Assembly (NCBI RefSeq): GCF_014905095.1
Contig: NZ_CP041165.1
Coordinates: 1,674,001 to 1,738,000 of the forward strand
Direction: 5' to 3'
Source of the DNA: Sulfurimonas marina
Lineage (GTDB): Bacteria; Campylobacterota; Campylobacteria; Campylobacterales; Sulfurimonadaceae
Length of the DNA: 64,000 nt
How positions within the stretch are numbered: position 1 is the first letter of the stretch; each line of letters begins with the position of its first letter. Shown piece after piece: positions 1-9,847 of the stretch. A program made the position numbers and the translations under genes. The notes beneath the pieces were generated by a model. The model ran no database searches, was not told the origin of the DNA, and saw only the letters and a program-made list of their open reading frames with translations.

Positions 1-794
1 AAAAGCTTTCCGTTTTTAAAGTGATTTACATTGTACTCGATTCCAAGCTCTTTTAACGCAGCGATACTTAAAGAGAGATTATCAACCAAGTAGCTTGCTA
101 AGTTATTCTCTTTGGCAAAGGAGTCGATCTTCTCTTTATCTTCTGAGGTTATATAATCTTCAACTTTTTTCACTTCAAAGCAGTTCTCACATGCGAGCTT
201 CCTTGCGACATCATACACCTCAGTATGTTTCTGTTTAGCCAAAATAGCTTTCGTTTGTACCGCTTTTAATTTAGTTGTAGCGATAGAGTTTATTGTATTT
301 CCCAAAAAAGCTTCATGATCTTTATCGATCGGAGTTACAAGGGTTAAAATATTTGGAAATACTGATGTTGCATCATGCTCACCGCCAAGACCCGCTTCAA
401 GCACCAGATATTCACAATCTGATGCAGCTAAAAGAGCAAGGAACGTTGTGTATTCGAAATAGCTCAGAGTATCTATAAACTCTTTATCTAGAAGCTTTTG
501 GAGCTTTATATGCAGTGAATCTAAATACTCGTCACTTATATCTTGTCCCTCAATCCAAATACGCTCGTTAAACTTTAAAATATGGGGCGATGTATAATGG
601 AGAACTTTTTTACCGCTTTTATGTAAAGCCGTAGCTAAAAAACGCCCCGTTGTCCCTTTTCCGTTAGTTCCGATTAAATGGATAATTTTAGGGATTTTTA
701 CCTGCTCTTTTATAGACTTGTAGGCACGTGGCATACGCGTATAGTCTATCTCTGTATAATATAGCGGTTTTGATTCTAAAAACTGTTGTAACAC
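1..794 (-). CDS. folC: Bifunctional folylpolyglutamate/dihydrofolate synthase, 3' part missing at window edge
   Basis: Adds glutamate to dihydropteroate or folates using ATP (folate biosynthesis, cytosol). My translation from a GTG at 794 gives an open frame to base 1. It carries the Mur-ligase/FolC P-loop IHLIGTNGKGTTG near residue 37 and the family motif TPIDKDHEAFLG near residue 143, preceded by LEAGLGGEHDATS. About 264 residues are visible; the family has about 380-430, so the C-terminal domain lies left of the window. The GTG overlaps the stop codon of the upstream cyclase (TAGTG), so the two genes are translationally coupled at the end of the leuS operon. Identification is firm; only the start codon is a choice. 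Confidence 0.9.
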   Translation of the reverse strand, partial: MLQQFLESKPLYYTEIDYTRMPRAYKSIKEQVKIPKIIHLIGTNGKGTTGRFLATALHKSGKKVLHYTSPHILKFNERIWIEGQDISDEYLDSLHIKLQKLLDKEFIDTLSYFEYTTFLALLAASDCEYLVLEAGLGGEHDATSVFPNILTLVTPIDKDHEAFLGNTINSIATTKLKAVQTKAILAKQKHTEVYDVARKLACENCFEVKKVEDYITSEDKEKIDSFAKENNLASYLVDNLSLSIAALKELGIEYNVNHFKNGKL

Positions 795-2338
795 TATTGT
801 TTTGACTCCACTCTGTCTCTTCCGTTTTTCTTAGCAAGATATAAAAGTTTATCTGCATCGTTTATCGTATCTTTTAAAGAGACATAATCTTTTCTCTCTG
901 CAGCACCCGCACTCACAGTTACTTCAATACGCTCACCCTTGTACATAAACTTCGATCTTGCGACATGTTCACGTACCTTGTTGGCAAAGATCACACTACC
1001 TTCTAGATCTGTATCGCCTAAAATAGCCATAAACTCTTCACCGCCGTAACGCCCAATGATATCTACGTTTCTGCACTCTTTTTTCAGTATCTTTCCAAAG
1101 GCTCCCAGCACTGCATCACCCGCTTCATGCCCAAAGTTATCATTAACCTGCTTAAAGTGGTCAAGGTCAAACATAACAATGCTAAAGTTTCTCATATACC
1201 TTTTAAACTCACCCTCTTTAAGCTCCAAGAACTCATCTAAAGCTCTTTTGTTATAGAGTTTTGTTAAAAAATCCTCTTTCGATTCTTTTTTTACGTTTTC
1301 AAGCTCGTCTTCAAGCTCTTTGATCTTTTGGCTCATCTCCAAAACACTTCTATTGTGTGATTTGAGTTCACTACTGAGTGTAGCGGTATTTTTCTCCAAA
1401 GCCACAGCGATCGTAAAAAGTTTTTTATGTGCCAATGTAAAGTTAGTGATTGTTTTTTCGTTGTAAGACTCTAACTCTTTTTTAATTGTCTGGATCTCAT
1501 TATTTGAGTTGTCCGATTTTTCAATCATATCGATTAAACGGATAGAGAGTTTATCTAAAACCCCGTCAATAGATTCGATCATCTCTTTAACACTCTCTTT
1601 ATCCAGAGCAATTCTAAGAGCAATTGCAGATTTAATCTCAGAAGCGATATCACTATTTTCCAAAAGTGCAGGATTGGAGATAATTCTATTGCTAAGCCCT
1701 GCTATCGTGTCGTTTACACTTGATGCGATGGAAGGTACAAATGACGCTACAAGAAGTTTGGAGATTTTTTCAAAATCAACGTCACTATTTTGAACACTCG
1801 CATCAAGCTCCCTTAAACTCTCTATTGACTTTCTAAGATCAGTGGTATCAAGTTCTCCGAGATATTTGAGTTTTTGTAAAAAAGTATCGTCATAAGTAGT
1901 GATAAAATTCACCCAACGTTGTCTGTAGTTATCAAGTTGTTCAGGCTTTGGAGCATTTTCCATCATATCGATAGTTTTATGTGCGAGCTCACTTGCTTCT
2001 TTATTATGTAAAACCTCAATAACTTGTAAAATTCTTTTACTCAGGTGAGTTTGCGCTTCTAAAGTGTCTGCACATAATGTTTTGTTTGTTCTGTTTATCT
2101 TAGAGATTAAAAACCTTACAAACTCATTCATAGTATTAAGACGGTAGTTTTGAAGATCTTTTTGCAGCTCTTTATTGAGCATCTCTTTGTATCTTGCAAG
2201 ATGGGCACAATCTTCAATACTCATATTTGCTTTTTTCGCTTCTTTACAAAAAGCCTCAGTGTAATGATCGGGAGTTAAAAGTTTCCCTTCATCTTTCAAA
2301 CGTTTGATCGTATTGTTTATGATCGTTTGTATTGTCAT
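794..2338 (-). CDS. Diguanylate cyclase with long helical N-terminus
   Basis: Makes cyclic di-GMP from two GTP. The C-terminal 165 residues are a GGDEF domain with intact active site GGEEF at about residues 432-436 and an allosteric RxxD I-site (RNVD) just before it, so it should be active and product-inhibited. Residues 1-345 hold no recognised sensor; they are mostly helical, with a coiled coil before the cyclase domain (about 280-345). No transmembrane segment is visible, so it is probably cytosolic. Start: an ATG at 2338 has GGGAG five bases upstream; a GTG one codon earlier is possible. It sits between the LptE-like gene and folC, an otherwise conserved pair, so it may be a lineage-specific insertion. 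Confidence 0.85.
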   Translation of the reverse strand: MTIQTIINNTIKRLKDEGKLLTPDHYTEAFCKEAKKANMSIEDCAHLARYKEMLNKELQKDLQNYRLNTMNEFVRFLISKINRTNKTLCADTLEAQTHLSKRILQVIEVLHNKEASELAHKTIDMMENAPKPEQLDNYRQRWVNFITTYDDTFLQKLKYLGELDTTDLRKSIESLRELDASVQNSDVDFEKISKLLVASFVPSIASSVNDTIAGLSNRIISNPALLENSDIASEIKSAIALRIALDKESVKEMIESIDGVLDKLSIRLIDMIEKSDNSNNEIQTIKKELESYNEKTITNFTLAHKKLFTIAVALEKNTATLSSELKSHNRSVLEMSQKIKELEDELENVKKESKEDFLTKLYNKRALDEFLELKEGEFKRYMRNFSIVMFDLDHFKQVNDNFGHEAGDAVLGAFGKILKKECRNVDIIGRYGGEEFMAILGDTDLEGSVIFANKVREHVARSKFMYKGERIEVTVSAGAAERKDYVSLKDTINDADKLLYLAKKNGRDRVESKQ

Positions 2339-2347
2339 CACTTCTCC

Positions 2348-2863
2348 CTATTTTTTAAGAGATCCCTCTGCGGAAACTTTTGCGATAAAGCCTGTAATAG
2401 CTTTAGAAGCACTCAATTTAATAGCGTTAAATCTTTCTTGATCGGTAATGATAGCATTTGGTTCTACACTAAAATCGTATGTACCGTAAGATGTATATTT
2501 TTTTCTTTCGTTTTGTGTCTCTCTCGTAATAAAGAGTTTTACCTTTGCACGGTAAGCAATAACATAACCGTCACTGTTGTACTGTACCGGAGTATATGTA
2601 GGTGCAGACATTCTAATAGTTAAATGTGAATCGGCATACTTTCTGTCAACTAAAGATGCATGAAATACTGACACAACGGCAGCATCTACTGCATCTTTAA
2701 TAACCACAGTATTTTCGGGATCAACCATTGAGATCTCTACACTTGTGGAGATTTTTTCACCCGTCACACTACGGGAAAATTTTGAGCTAGGTTTGTATCC
2801 ACAACTATTTAAGCCCAGAACAAATAGTGACAATATACTTAAATAGAGCAAATACTTTTTCAA
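2348..2863 (-). CDS. lptE: LptE-like outer-membrane lipoprotein
   Basis: Likely the plug lipoprotein of the LptD/LptE complex that inserts lipopolysaccharide in the outer membrane. The 171-residue product starts with a lipoprotein signal (hydrophobic 3-17) and a lipobox ending LNSC, with Cys21 as lipidation site, followed by GYKP, a sequence typical of LptE amino termini after processing. The rest has no motif. Its place directly after leuS and before folC is the position of the LptE-like lipoprotein gene in Campylobacter genomes, which supports the call more than the sequence does. A generic lipoprotein remains possible. Confidence 0.65.
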   Translation of the reverse strand: MKKYLLYLSILSLFVLGLNSCGYKPSSKFSRSVTGEKISTSVEISMVDPENTVVIKDAVDAAVVSVFHASLVDRKYADSHLTIRMSAPTYTPVQYNSDGYVIAYRAKVKLFITRETQNERKKYTSYGTYDFSVEPNAIITDQERFNAIKLSASKAITGFIAKVSAEGSLKK

Positions 2864-2867
2864 ACAC

Positions 2868-5321
2868 TTAGCCTTTAATTACAATATTTACCAGCTTATT
2901 AGGTACTACGATCTCTTTTACGATCTCTTTACCTTCTAGCCATTTAGCAACAACCTCTTTTGCGGCTAAGAGCATATCTTCTTTGCTTGCATCTTTTGCC
3001 ACTTCGATCTCTCCACGGTTTTTACCGTTTACAGATACACCGAGTGTAATGCTGTCTTCAACAAATACCTCTTCAAGTACTGTTTGTACGTTTAGGTTAT
3101 TCAGGTTAAAGAACTTCTCTGAAATCTCCCAACTAGTGTGAGGAATTACAGGCTCTAAAATAGATGTAAAGATCCAGTAAGCTTCCGTCCAAACATCAGA
3201 ATTTTCTTGTGCATTTAAAGCATTCATAGCTTCCATAACACCTGCGATCATAGTGTTAAAAGTGTATCTTTCGTTATAAACTTCTTCCGAACGTTTTAAT
3301 GCCTCGTACACTTTTTTACGTGCGAATTTTTCCTCTTTAGAAAGGCTCGCATGATCGATTGACGGGATAGTATCAGTTGCTACTACGTTTGTTGATCTCT
3401 CGTAAAAACGTTTAATAAATCTAAACGCACCCTCTACCCCGCTGTCGTTCCACTCTAACTCTTGAGTCGGCGGTGCTGCAAAAAGGATGAAAAGTCTTGC
3501 AGTATCAGCTCCATATTTTGCGATCAGCTCATCTGGATCTACCGTGTTACCTTTAGATTTTGACATTTTTGCACCATCTTTAAGCACCATCCCTTGAGTA
3601 AGTAGTCTGTCAAACGGTTCATCAAACTCTAAGTATCCTAAATCACGGAAAACTTTCGTAAAAAATCTTGCATATAAAAGGTGTAAAATTGCGTGTTCGA
3701 TACCACCGATGTAATGATCAACTCCCATCCAGTACTTGATCTGATCTGCCGAGAATGCTTCTTTTTCCCAGTTTAACTCAGATGCACAGAAACGTAAGAA
3801 ATACCAGCTAGACTCAACGAAAGTATCCATTGTATCTGTTTCACGAACTGCATCTTTTCCACATTTTGGACATTTACAATGTTTCCACGTCGGATGCTTC
3901 TCTAGTGGGTTACCCTCACCCGTGATCTCAACATCTTCAGGAAGTGCAACAGGAAGGTTAGCTTTATCTTCCATCACCAAACCACAATCGTCACAGTGAA
4001 TGAATGGAATAGGTGCACCCCAGTATCTCTGACGTGAAACACCCCAGTCTTTTAACTTGTAATTTGTTGTCTTTTTACCGATATTTTTTGCTTCAAAATG
4101 CTCAATGATTTTTGCCTGAGACTCTTTTGAATTCAACCCGTCAAACTCTGCAGAGTTAAAAAGTTCACCAACTTCAGTGTAAGCTTTTTTATCTAACTCT
4201 AACTCGCCTTCAAAAGGTTTAATAACAGCATTAATCTCTAAGCCGTATTTTGTAGCAAACTCATAGTCACGATCATCGTGAGCTGGTACTGCCATAACCG
4301 CACCTGAACCATAATCCATTAAAACAAAGTTTGCGATCCATACAGGAATTTTCTTTCCAGTTAGAGGATGTACAACGTTTAGATCAAGTGAAAGACCAGC
4401 TTTCTCTTTTTGTCTGTCTATGTTTGAAGCATTGATCATCTCTTCGATCGCAGCAATTTTCTCATCGCTTAAAAGTTTGTTCTCGATCATATATGAAACA
4501 ATTTTATGCTCAGGTGCCAGTGCCGTATAGCTTACACCGTAAATAGTATCAGGTCTTGTAGTAAAAACATCAAAGCTCTCAAATTCACCGTTTAACTTAG
4601 CTTTTGATTCATCATCAAAGAATAGATCAAACGCAAGTCCGTTAGATTTTCCTATCCAGTTCTCCTGCATTGTAAGAACTTGTTTCGGCCAGCCACCCTC
4701 AAGCTTTTTAAGATCAGCTAAAAGTTCATCAGCGTATGCCGTGATCTTAAAATAGTACTGATTCATATCTTTTTTTACGATCGGTGTGTCACATCTCCAA
4801 CAACATCCATCAACTACCTGCTCGTTTGCAAGAACAGTTTGATCGTGAGGACACCAGTTTAGCATCCCTTTTTCACGGTAAAGAAGACCTTTTTCATACA
4901 TATCGATAATGAACGCTTGCTCAAACTTCGTATAAAGTTCATCTGAAGTTGCAAGTTCACGTTTTTTAGAAAATGAAAAACCGAGTGAATAAAACTCATT
5001 TTTCATGTAATCGATATTGTCGTATGTCCAAGTTTTAGGGTTTGCATTATTTTTGATAGCTGCATTTTCAGCAGGCATACCAAAACTGTCAAATCCGATT
5101 GGGTGAAGAACGTTTTTCCCTTGCTGTCTGTGATAACGTGCAAAAGCATCACTAATAGAGTAGTTTCTTACATGTCCCATATGTAAACGTCCACTTGGGA
5201 ACGGGAACATTGAAAGGATATATTTTTTCTCTTTTGTGAAATCTTCACTCGGCTCGAAACTATCGTTCTCTCTCCAATAGTTTTGCCATTTTTGCTCAAT
5301 ACTTTTAGCGTTGTATTCCAA
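2868..5321 (-). CDS. leuS: Leucyl-tRNA synthetase
   Basis: Charges tRNA-Leu with leucine. The 817-residue class I synthetase has the HIGH-type motif ([16 protein letters not shown]) at about residues 40-55, the editing (CP1) domain in the middle with TTRPDTIYG, zinc-type cysteine pairs (WCPHD, CCWRCD, CPKCGKD) and the KMSKS loop [16 protein letters not shown] near residue 580, followed by the anticodon-binding domain. Length is normal for bacterial LeuRS. The start is a TTG at 5321 with AGGAGA upstream. It lies 11 bases after the small membrane protein gene, in one operon with secDF. Confidence 0.98.
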   Translation of the reverse strand: MEYNAKSIEQKWQNYWRENDSFEPSEDFTKEKKYILSMFPFPSGRLHMGHVRNYSISDAFARYHRQQGKNVLHPIGFDSFGMPAENAAIKNNANPKTWTYDNIDYMKNEFYSLGFSFSKKRELATSDELYTKFEQAFIIDMYEKGLLYREKGMLNWCPHDQTVLANEQVVDGCCWRCDTPIVKKDMNQYYFKITAYADELLADLKKLEGGWPKQVLTMQENWIGKSNGLAFDLFFDDESKAKLNGEFESFDVFTTRPDTIYGVSYTALAPEHKIVSYMIENKLLSDEKIAAIEEMINASNIDRQKEKAGLSLDLNVVHPLTGKKIPVWIANFVLMDYGSGAVMAVPAHDDRDYEFATKYGLEINAVIKPFEGELELDKKAYTEVGELFNSAEFDGLNSKESQAKIIEHFEAKNIGKKTTNYKLKDWGVSRQRYWGAPIPFIHCDDCGLVMEDKANLPVALPEDVEITGEGNPLEKHPTWKHCKCPKCGKDAVRETDTMDTFVESSWYFLRFCASELNWEKEAFSADQIKYWMGVDHYIGGIEHAILHLLYARFFTKVFRDLGYLEFDEPFDRLLTQGMVLKDGAKMSKSKGNTVDPDELIAKYGADTARLFILFAAPPTQELEWNDSGVEGAFRFIKRFYERSTNVVATDTIPSIDHASLSKEEKFARKKVYEALKRSEEVYNERYTFNTMIAGVMEAMNALNAQENSDVWTEAYWIFTSILEPVIPHTSWEISEKFFNLNNLNVQTVLEEVFVEDSITLGVSVNGKNRGEIEVAKDASKEDMLLAAKEVVAKWLEGKEIVKEIVVPNKLVNIVIKG

Positions 5322-5332
5322 TTAAAATTCTC

Positions 5333-5671
5333 CTAATATTCTTCGTGTGTTTTGGAACTCTCAATATACACAAGTCCCATAGAAAATACGTTTGCGATAA
5401 GTGCACCGATTGCAAGTGCAATAGCCCACGTGTCATCACCGACAATTACTAAAAAGATAAACGCCGGTATAAGGTGTAAATCAGCTACTAATGAAGATGC
5501 AAGAAGCTCTGCAGAAAGTAGGTTTCTCACTCCGATTTTTAAAATTGTTGAAACAAGGTTTAAACTTGCCGCAATAAACAGTGAAACTGCAGTGTTCTCA
5601 TATAAAAACCCCGCAATTGACGTTAAACTCATTAACGAAAAAAATACGTATACTACTTTACCCCAATCCAT
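5333..5671 (-). CDS. Small inner-membrane protein, DUF6394-like
   Basis: A 112-residue hydrophobic protein with about three to four predicted transmembrane segments (roughly 8-27, 30-47, 58-78, 83-103) and a polar tail. I recognise it as the uncharacterised membrane protein (DUF6394) found between secF and leuS in Campylobacterota; function unknown. Start ATG at 5671 has a strong AAGGAG site. Its fixed position suggests, without proof, a membrane-biogenesis role. Confidence 0.65.
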   Translation of the reverse strand: MDWGKVVYVFFSLMSLTSIAGFLYENTAVSLFIAASLNLVSTILKIGVRNLLSAELLASSLVADLHLIPAFIFLVIVGDDTWAIALAIGALIANVFSMGLVYIESSKTHEEY

Positions 5672-5688
5672 CTATAGTCTCCTTTTTT

Positions 5689-6660
5689 TTACATCACACC
5701 AGATTCGAATTGCTCGCGCATTCTGTTTTTCTCAGCTTCTCTTTTTGCTTTTTGTGCCAACTTCTCATGATAGTTTTGAACGCTAAAGCCAAACCACATC
5801 AATACCGGAGAAGCAACAAAGATAGATGAGTATGTACCTACAATTATACCTACTAATAAGGTAAATGCAAATGGGTGAATAATCTCACCGCCAAATAAGA
5901 ATAGAGTCAGTACAACAAAGAAAGTCGTAAGTGACGTTAGTGTCGTACGTGCCAATGTTCTTGTAACAGACTCATTGATAATCTCAGCAAGTACTGTTTT
6001 CTTACTTGTTTCAATCCCTTCACGGATACGGTCAAAGACGATAATTGTGTCGTTAAGCGAGTATCCAAGAAGTGTAAGCAATGCTGCTAAAACATCAAGG
6101 TTTACATCAATTCCAGAAAGGCTTACTGCTCCAAGAGCGATTGAAACGTCATGAATCAATGCGAAGATAGAAGCAACCGCAAAACGCCATTCAAATCTAA
6201 ATGCTACATAGATTAAGATCCCGGCAATAGCAAGTAGCATCGCCATGATCCCTTTTTCTCTAAGTTCATTACCAACTTTAGGGCCAACGATATCTACACG
6301 GCGTACTTCATAGTTTCCAGTCCCTTTTAGAGCCTCACGAGTAAGATCACCGATATCTGTCGTCACACTTCCTGTTGTAGTTTTCAGACGGATTACAACC
6401 TCATCAGGTGAACCAAATTCAGTGATAGAAGCGTTTGCAAACACTTCGTTGCCTTCAAGCTTTTTACGCATCTCGTCAATCGGTGCAGTTGTGTCGTATT
6501 TTACTTGAACAATTGTACCGCCGGCAAAATCAACACCGTAGTTTAAACCTTTTGTAGCAAGTAATGCATACGAAGCTAAAATCAATACGATCGAGATAAC
6601 TGCAGCAAATTTTGATTTGCCCATAAAGTTAAATGGTCTTGTATATTTAAAAAATTCCAT
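5689..6660 (-). CDS. secF: Protein translocase subunit SecF
   Basis: Partner of SecD; uses the proton motive force to help complete Sec-dependent export. The 323 residues show the usual first membrane helix, a periplasmic loop (about 40-130), and five C-terminal helices with the family motifs GVDFAGGT near residue 42, VGPKVGNELREKG near 125 and GYSLNDTIIVFDRIRE near 200. The ATG shares one base with the secD stop (TAATG), so translation is coupled. Confidence 0.97.
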   Translation of the reverse strand: MEFFKYTRPFNFMGKSKFAAVISIVLILASYALLATKGLNYGVDFAGGTIVQVKYDTTAPIDEMRKKLEGNEVFANASITEFGSPDEVVIRLKTTTGSVTTDIGDLTREALKGTGNYEVRRVDIVGPKVGNELREKGIMAMLLAIAGILIYVAFRFEWRFAVASIFALIHDVSIALGAVSLSGIDVNLDVLAALLTLLGYSLNDTIIVFDRIREGIETSKKTVLAEIINESVTRTLARTTLTSLTTFFVVLTLFLFGGEIIHPFAFTLLVGIIVGTYSSIFVASPVLMWFGFSVQNYHEKLAQKAKREAEKNRMREQFESGVM

Positions 6661-8228
6661 TATTGCCCCTTAATCCCAAACCAAAACTTATAGTTTTTGC
6701 TTTTCATCATTTTACTCTCTAACATCTGATAGATTCCATGTGTACCCAAAATAGCAGTTAGCATAGAAGCTAAAATACCGATACTCATAGTGATCGCAAA
6801 ACCTTTAATAGCACCCGTTCCGTATGCATACAGAACTACCGAAGCGATAAGCGTCGTGATGTTTGCATCTAAGATGGCACTCATAGCATTTGCATAACCG
6901 TCTTCAATAGCTTTGTGCATAGATTTACCCTCACGGATAAGTTCACGGATACGCTCAGAGATAATAACATTGGCATCAACCGCCATACCGACAGTTAAAA
7001 CAATACCCGCCATACCTGGAAGTGTCAATGTCGCACCAAATAGACTCATTACCGCTAAAAGTAAAAAGAGGTTTGCAATAAGTGCAATGTTTGCAATAAC
7101 GCCTGCCGCACGGTAGTAGATCACCATAAAGATAATTACTAAAACAAAACCGCCGATAAGTGCGATCAATGAAGCTTTAATAGAATCAGCTCCAAGGCTT
7201 GGTCCAACTGAACGTTTCTCCATTAGATAAATTGGGGCAAGTAATGCACCACTTCTTAGAGCGATTGCTAAGTCTTTTGCTTCAAGAACCGTATAGTTTC
7301 CTGAAATCTGTCCAGAACCGCCACCGATTCTCTCATTGATATTTGGAGCTGAGTACACTTTTCCATCAAGTACGATTGCAAGACGCTTCCCTACGCTTTT
7401 ACCTGTAAAGTCACCAAAGATCTCTGCACCCTCAGCATTAAGCTTAAAGTTGATTACAGGACGATTGTTTTGGTCAAACCCTACATTCGCGTTTGTCAGC
7501 ATTCCACCATCAAGGATAGGGATCTCACGAACGAGATATTTAACTTCCGGATTTTTTGCATCTTCTAAGATCACATCACCGTAAGCAGCCGCATCACTAG
7601 CGCTCATATTGTAAACACGAGCAGCTCTGTCCTCATCAACAGCCATAAGTTCAAGCTTTGCAGCACGAGAGATAAGTTCACGAGCACGTTGCTCTTCCTC
7701 TTGTGTTTTAATCCCTGCAAGTTCAACTAAGATCTTCTCTTCACCCTGTTTTGCAACAACCGGTTCAGATAAACCAAACTGATCAAGTCTGTTTCTGATA
7801 GTCTCAATAGCTTGATCGATAGCCAGTTTTTTTGTCTTTTCGATCTCTTCAGGAGATAGGCTTACTGAAATAATCTGGTTATTTAAAGATACTACTGCAC
7901 CATCTATCTCTTTAAGATACTCTTGAACCTTTGCGATCTCATCACTATCTAAAACTTCAAATTTTATAGTACCCTCATCAAAAGTAAGTCCATCAATTAA
8001 AATGTCGTTACGTTCAGAGAAATGTTTAATACTTGCTGTTATAGATTTTATACGAGATTTTGTAGCTTCTTCTGTTTTAACGCCAAGAAGCATATGAAGA
8101 CCACCTTGAAGATCAAGACCTAGTGTAATTTTTTTACCACCTTCAGTTTGAAGCAGTGACGGGATAGAAAAAACTACCCCGAAAGTGATTGCTAAAGCGA
8201 AGATTACGATACGATAATTAAGCTTCAT
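6660..8228 (-). CDS. secD: Protein translocase subunit SecD
   Basis: Six-helix RND-type membrane protein that acts with SecF and YajC in late Sec export. Visible are the amino-terminal helix, the D1 motif LGLDLQGGLHMLLGV, the conserved IRNRLDQFGLSEP segment, and the RND-type helices with GMAVDANVIISERIREL. I chose ATG 8228 (protein starting MKLNYR) because AAGAAG lies seven bases upstream; an ATG at 8234 or a TTG at 8246 would add two or six residues. With this start it overlaps yajC by 11 bases. About 522 residues, normal for the family. Confidence 0.95.
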   Translation of the reverse strand: MKLNYRIVIFALAITFGVVFSIPSLLQTEGGKKITLGLDLQGGLHMLLGVKTEEATKSRIKSITASIKHFSERNDILIDGLTFDEGTIKFEVLDSDEIAKVQEYLKEIDGAVVSLNNQIISVSLSPEEIEKTKKLAIDQAIETIRNRLDQFGLSEPVVAKQGEEKILVELAGIKTQEEEQRARELISRAAKLELMAVDEDRAARVYNMSASDAAAYGDVILEDAKNPEVKYLVREIPILDGGMLTNANVGFDQNNRPVINFKLNAEGAEIFGDFTGKSVGKRLAIVLDGKVYSAPNINERIGGGSGQISGNYTVLEAKDLAIALRSGALLAPIYLMEKRSVGPSLGADSIKASLIALIGGFVLVIIFMVIYYRAAGVIANIALIANLFLLLAVMSLFGATLTLPGMAGIVLTVGMAVDANVIISERIRELIREGKSMHKAIEDGYANAMSAILDANITTLIASVVLYAYGTGAIKGFAITMSIGILASMLTAILGTHGIYQMLESKMMKSKNYKFWFGIKGQ

Positions 8229-8484
8229 CCTCATACTTCTTTGCAATAGAGTCTTTTGTGATTTTCACCACTGTGTCTTTATTCATCTCAACACTAAAAA
8301 AGTTTTCTTCAACTTTGTGAACAACTACGATAAAACCACCGTTAGTGATAACTTTATCACCTTTTTTCAATGACTCGATCATCTCTTTTTTAGCTTTCAC
8401 TTCTTTTTGCTGTGGACGAATAATCACAAAGTACATAATTGCGATTAGAAATACAAACGGTAATAATTGAGAGATTAATTCCAT
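8218..8484 (-). CDS. yajC: Preprotein translocase subunit YajC
   Basis: Small accessory subunit of the SecDF complex. The 88 residues have a single amino-terminal transmembrane helix (about 5-22), then the family signature YFVIIRPQQKEVKAKKEMIESLKKGDKVITNGG. It is the first gene of the minus-strand run yajC-secD-secF-membrane protein-leuS-lptE-cyclase-folC. AAGGAAG and AAGG lie upstream of the ATG. Confidence 0.96.
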   Translation of the reverse strand: MELISQLLPFVFLIAIMYFVIIRPQQKEVKAKKEMIESLKKGDKVITNGGFIVVVHKVEENFFSVEMNKDTVVKITKDSIAKKYEDEA

Positions 8485-8569
8485 ACCTTAAACTTCCTTA
8501 TTTAAATAAAATTGAGAGATTATACAAAAACAATACTAATATCTTAGTAAAATTGTGTAAAATTTCACT

Positions 8570-9793
8570 ATGAACAAAATAACAAAAAGAACAAAAGATA
8601 TTTTATTTGGTTTAGTGAGTGCTCTTTTTTTCAGTACATTTATCTACTTAAGCGATTTTGGACTGGAAAATAAACTTTTAAACACCTTCCTTGGTTTAGT
8701 TGCGATAGGGAGTGTTTTATATATTCCTAAACGCTCCGTCTTGGTTGCCGGCTTTACTATAGGGATACTCTGGTTTTACTGGATCGGGTACAGTTTCGAG
8801 TACCAGGGTGTAGGTTTTATGACTCCGATCGTTACTTTGGGATTTGGAGTGCTTTACCTGCTGCTCTTTTTACCTATGTACTTTACAACCAACCCTTTCA
8901 TACGCGCAGCGCTTCTCTTTGGTCTTAGTTTTCTCGAACCGTTTGACTGGAACTGGTTTAAACCAGAACTCCTTTTTATAGACAGCTTTATAGGCGTATA
9001 TAAATACCAGTTTGGTTTTGTTTTACTCGCCCTGGCTTCTACACTTTATGCATACAAACATTACCCTAAATACAAATACTACCCTTTAGTATTATTGGTA
9101 TTTGCTATAAATTTCGGTTACCCGCCGCAAAAGAATATCCCCCTGAGCATTAAACTGGTACAAACAGATGTAAAACAAGAGGATAAATGGCAACAAAAAA
9201 ATCTTTACCCTACCGTGGAGATGATATTTAAAGAGATTACTCAGGCAAAATATGAGGGGTATGAAGTTGTAGTGCTTCCGGAATCTGTATTTCCCTTATT
9301 TATGAATAAAAGCCCAAAACTCCTCTCAGAGCTCAAAAAAATATCATATGATATTACCATCATAGCGGGGGCACTTTTAGTTGAAGAGGGAAAACATTAC
9401 AATGTAACCTATATGTTTAAAGAGGGTGAATATCAGGTAGCTAAAAAGATTGTCCTTGTACCTTTTGGGGAGTATATTCCACTCCCCTCTTTTATGAAAG
9501 AGTTTGTAAACGACACATTTTTCCAAGGGGCAAGCGACTTTGTAACAGCTGAGCAACCGACCGACTTTACAATCAACAAAACTAAGATAAGAAATGCGAT
9601 CTGTTACGAAGCCACATGCGATGCCCTTTACCAGGGGGAATTCGACTTTATGGTAGCGATAAGTAACAATGCCTGGTTCGCACCCTCAATTGAACCGACA
9701 CTCCAACGCCTACTTATGAAGTACTATGCACGCAAATACGGCGTTACGATTTACCACTCTGCCAACTATAAAGGGAGCGGTGTAATAAAATAG
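8570..9793 (+). CDS. lnt: Apolipoprotein N-acyltransferase
   Basis: Transfers the third acyl chain to lipoproteins in the inner membrane. The first 190 residues are strongly hydrophobic (about six to seven helices); the rest is a nitrilase-like domain with the expected Glu (VVVLPESVFPLF), the KKIVLVPFGEYIPLPS segment containing the Lys position, and the Cys nucleophile in NAICYEATCD. Length 407 is short of the E. coli enzyme (512) but usual for Campylobacterota. Divergent from yajC across an 85-base AT-rich gap. It serves the same envelope as the LptE-like lipoprotein and the lipoprotein cytochrome in this window. Confidence 0.93.
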   Translation: MNKITKRTKDILFGLVSALFFSTFIYLSDFGLENKLLNTFLGLVAIGSVLYIPKRSVLVAGFTIGILWFYWIGYSFEYQGVGFMTPIVTLGFGVLYLLLFLPMYFTTNPFIRAALLFGLSFLEPFDWNWFKPELLFIDSFIGVYKYQFGFVLLALASTLYAYKHYPKYKYYPLVLLVFAINFGYPPQKNIPLSIKLVQTDVKQEDKWQQKNLYPTVEMIFKEITQAKYEGYEVVVLPESVFPLFMNKSPKLLSELKKISYDITIIAGALLVEEGKHYNVTYMFKEGEYQVAKKIVLVPFGEYIPLPSFMKEFVNDTFFQGASDFVTAEQPTDFTINKTKIRNAICYEATCDALYQGEFDFMVAISNNAWFAPSIEPTLQRLLMKYYARKYGVTIYHSANYKGSGVIK

Positions 9794-9847
9794 AAATGTA
9801 AGTTAAGATATAATACATAAAAACTATACTTAATAGGGCTAGATTGT

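Noticed and set aside
2327-2623. 98-codon plus-strand frame opposite the LptE-like gene
   Set aside because: Antisense shadow; residue composition is unlike a protein and no ribosome site precedes it.
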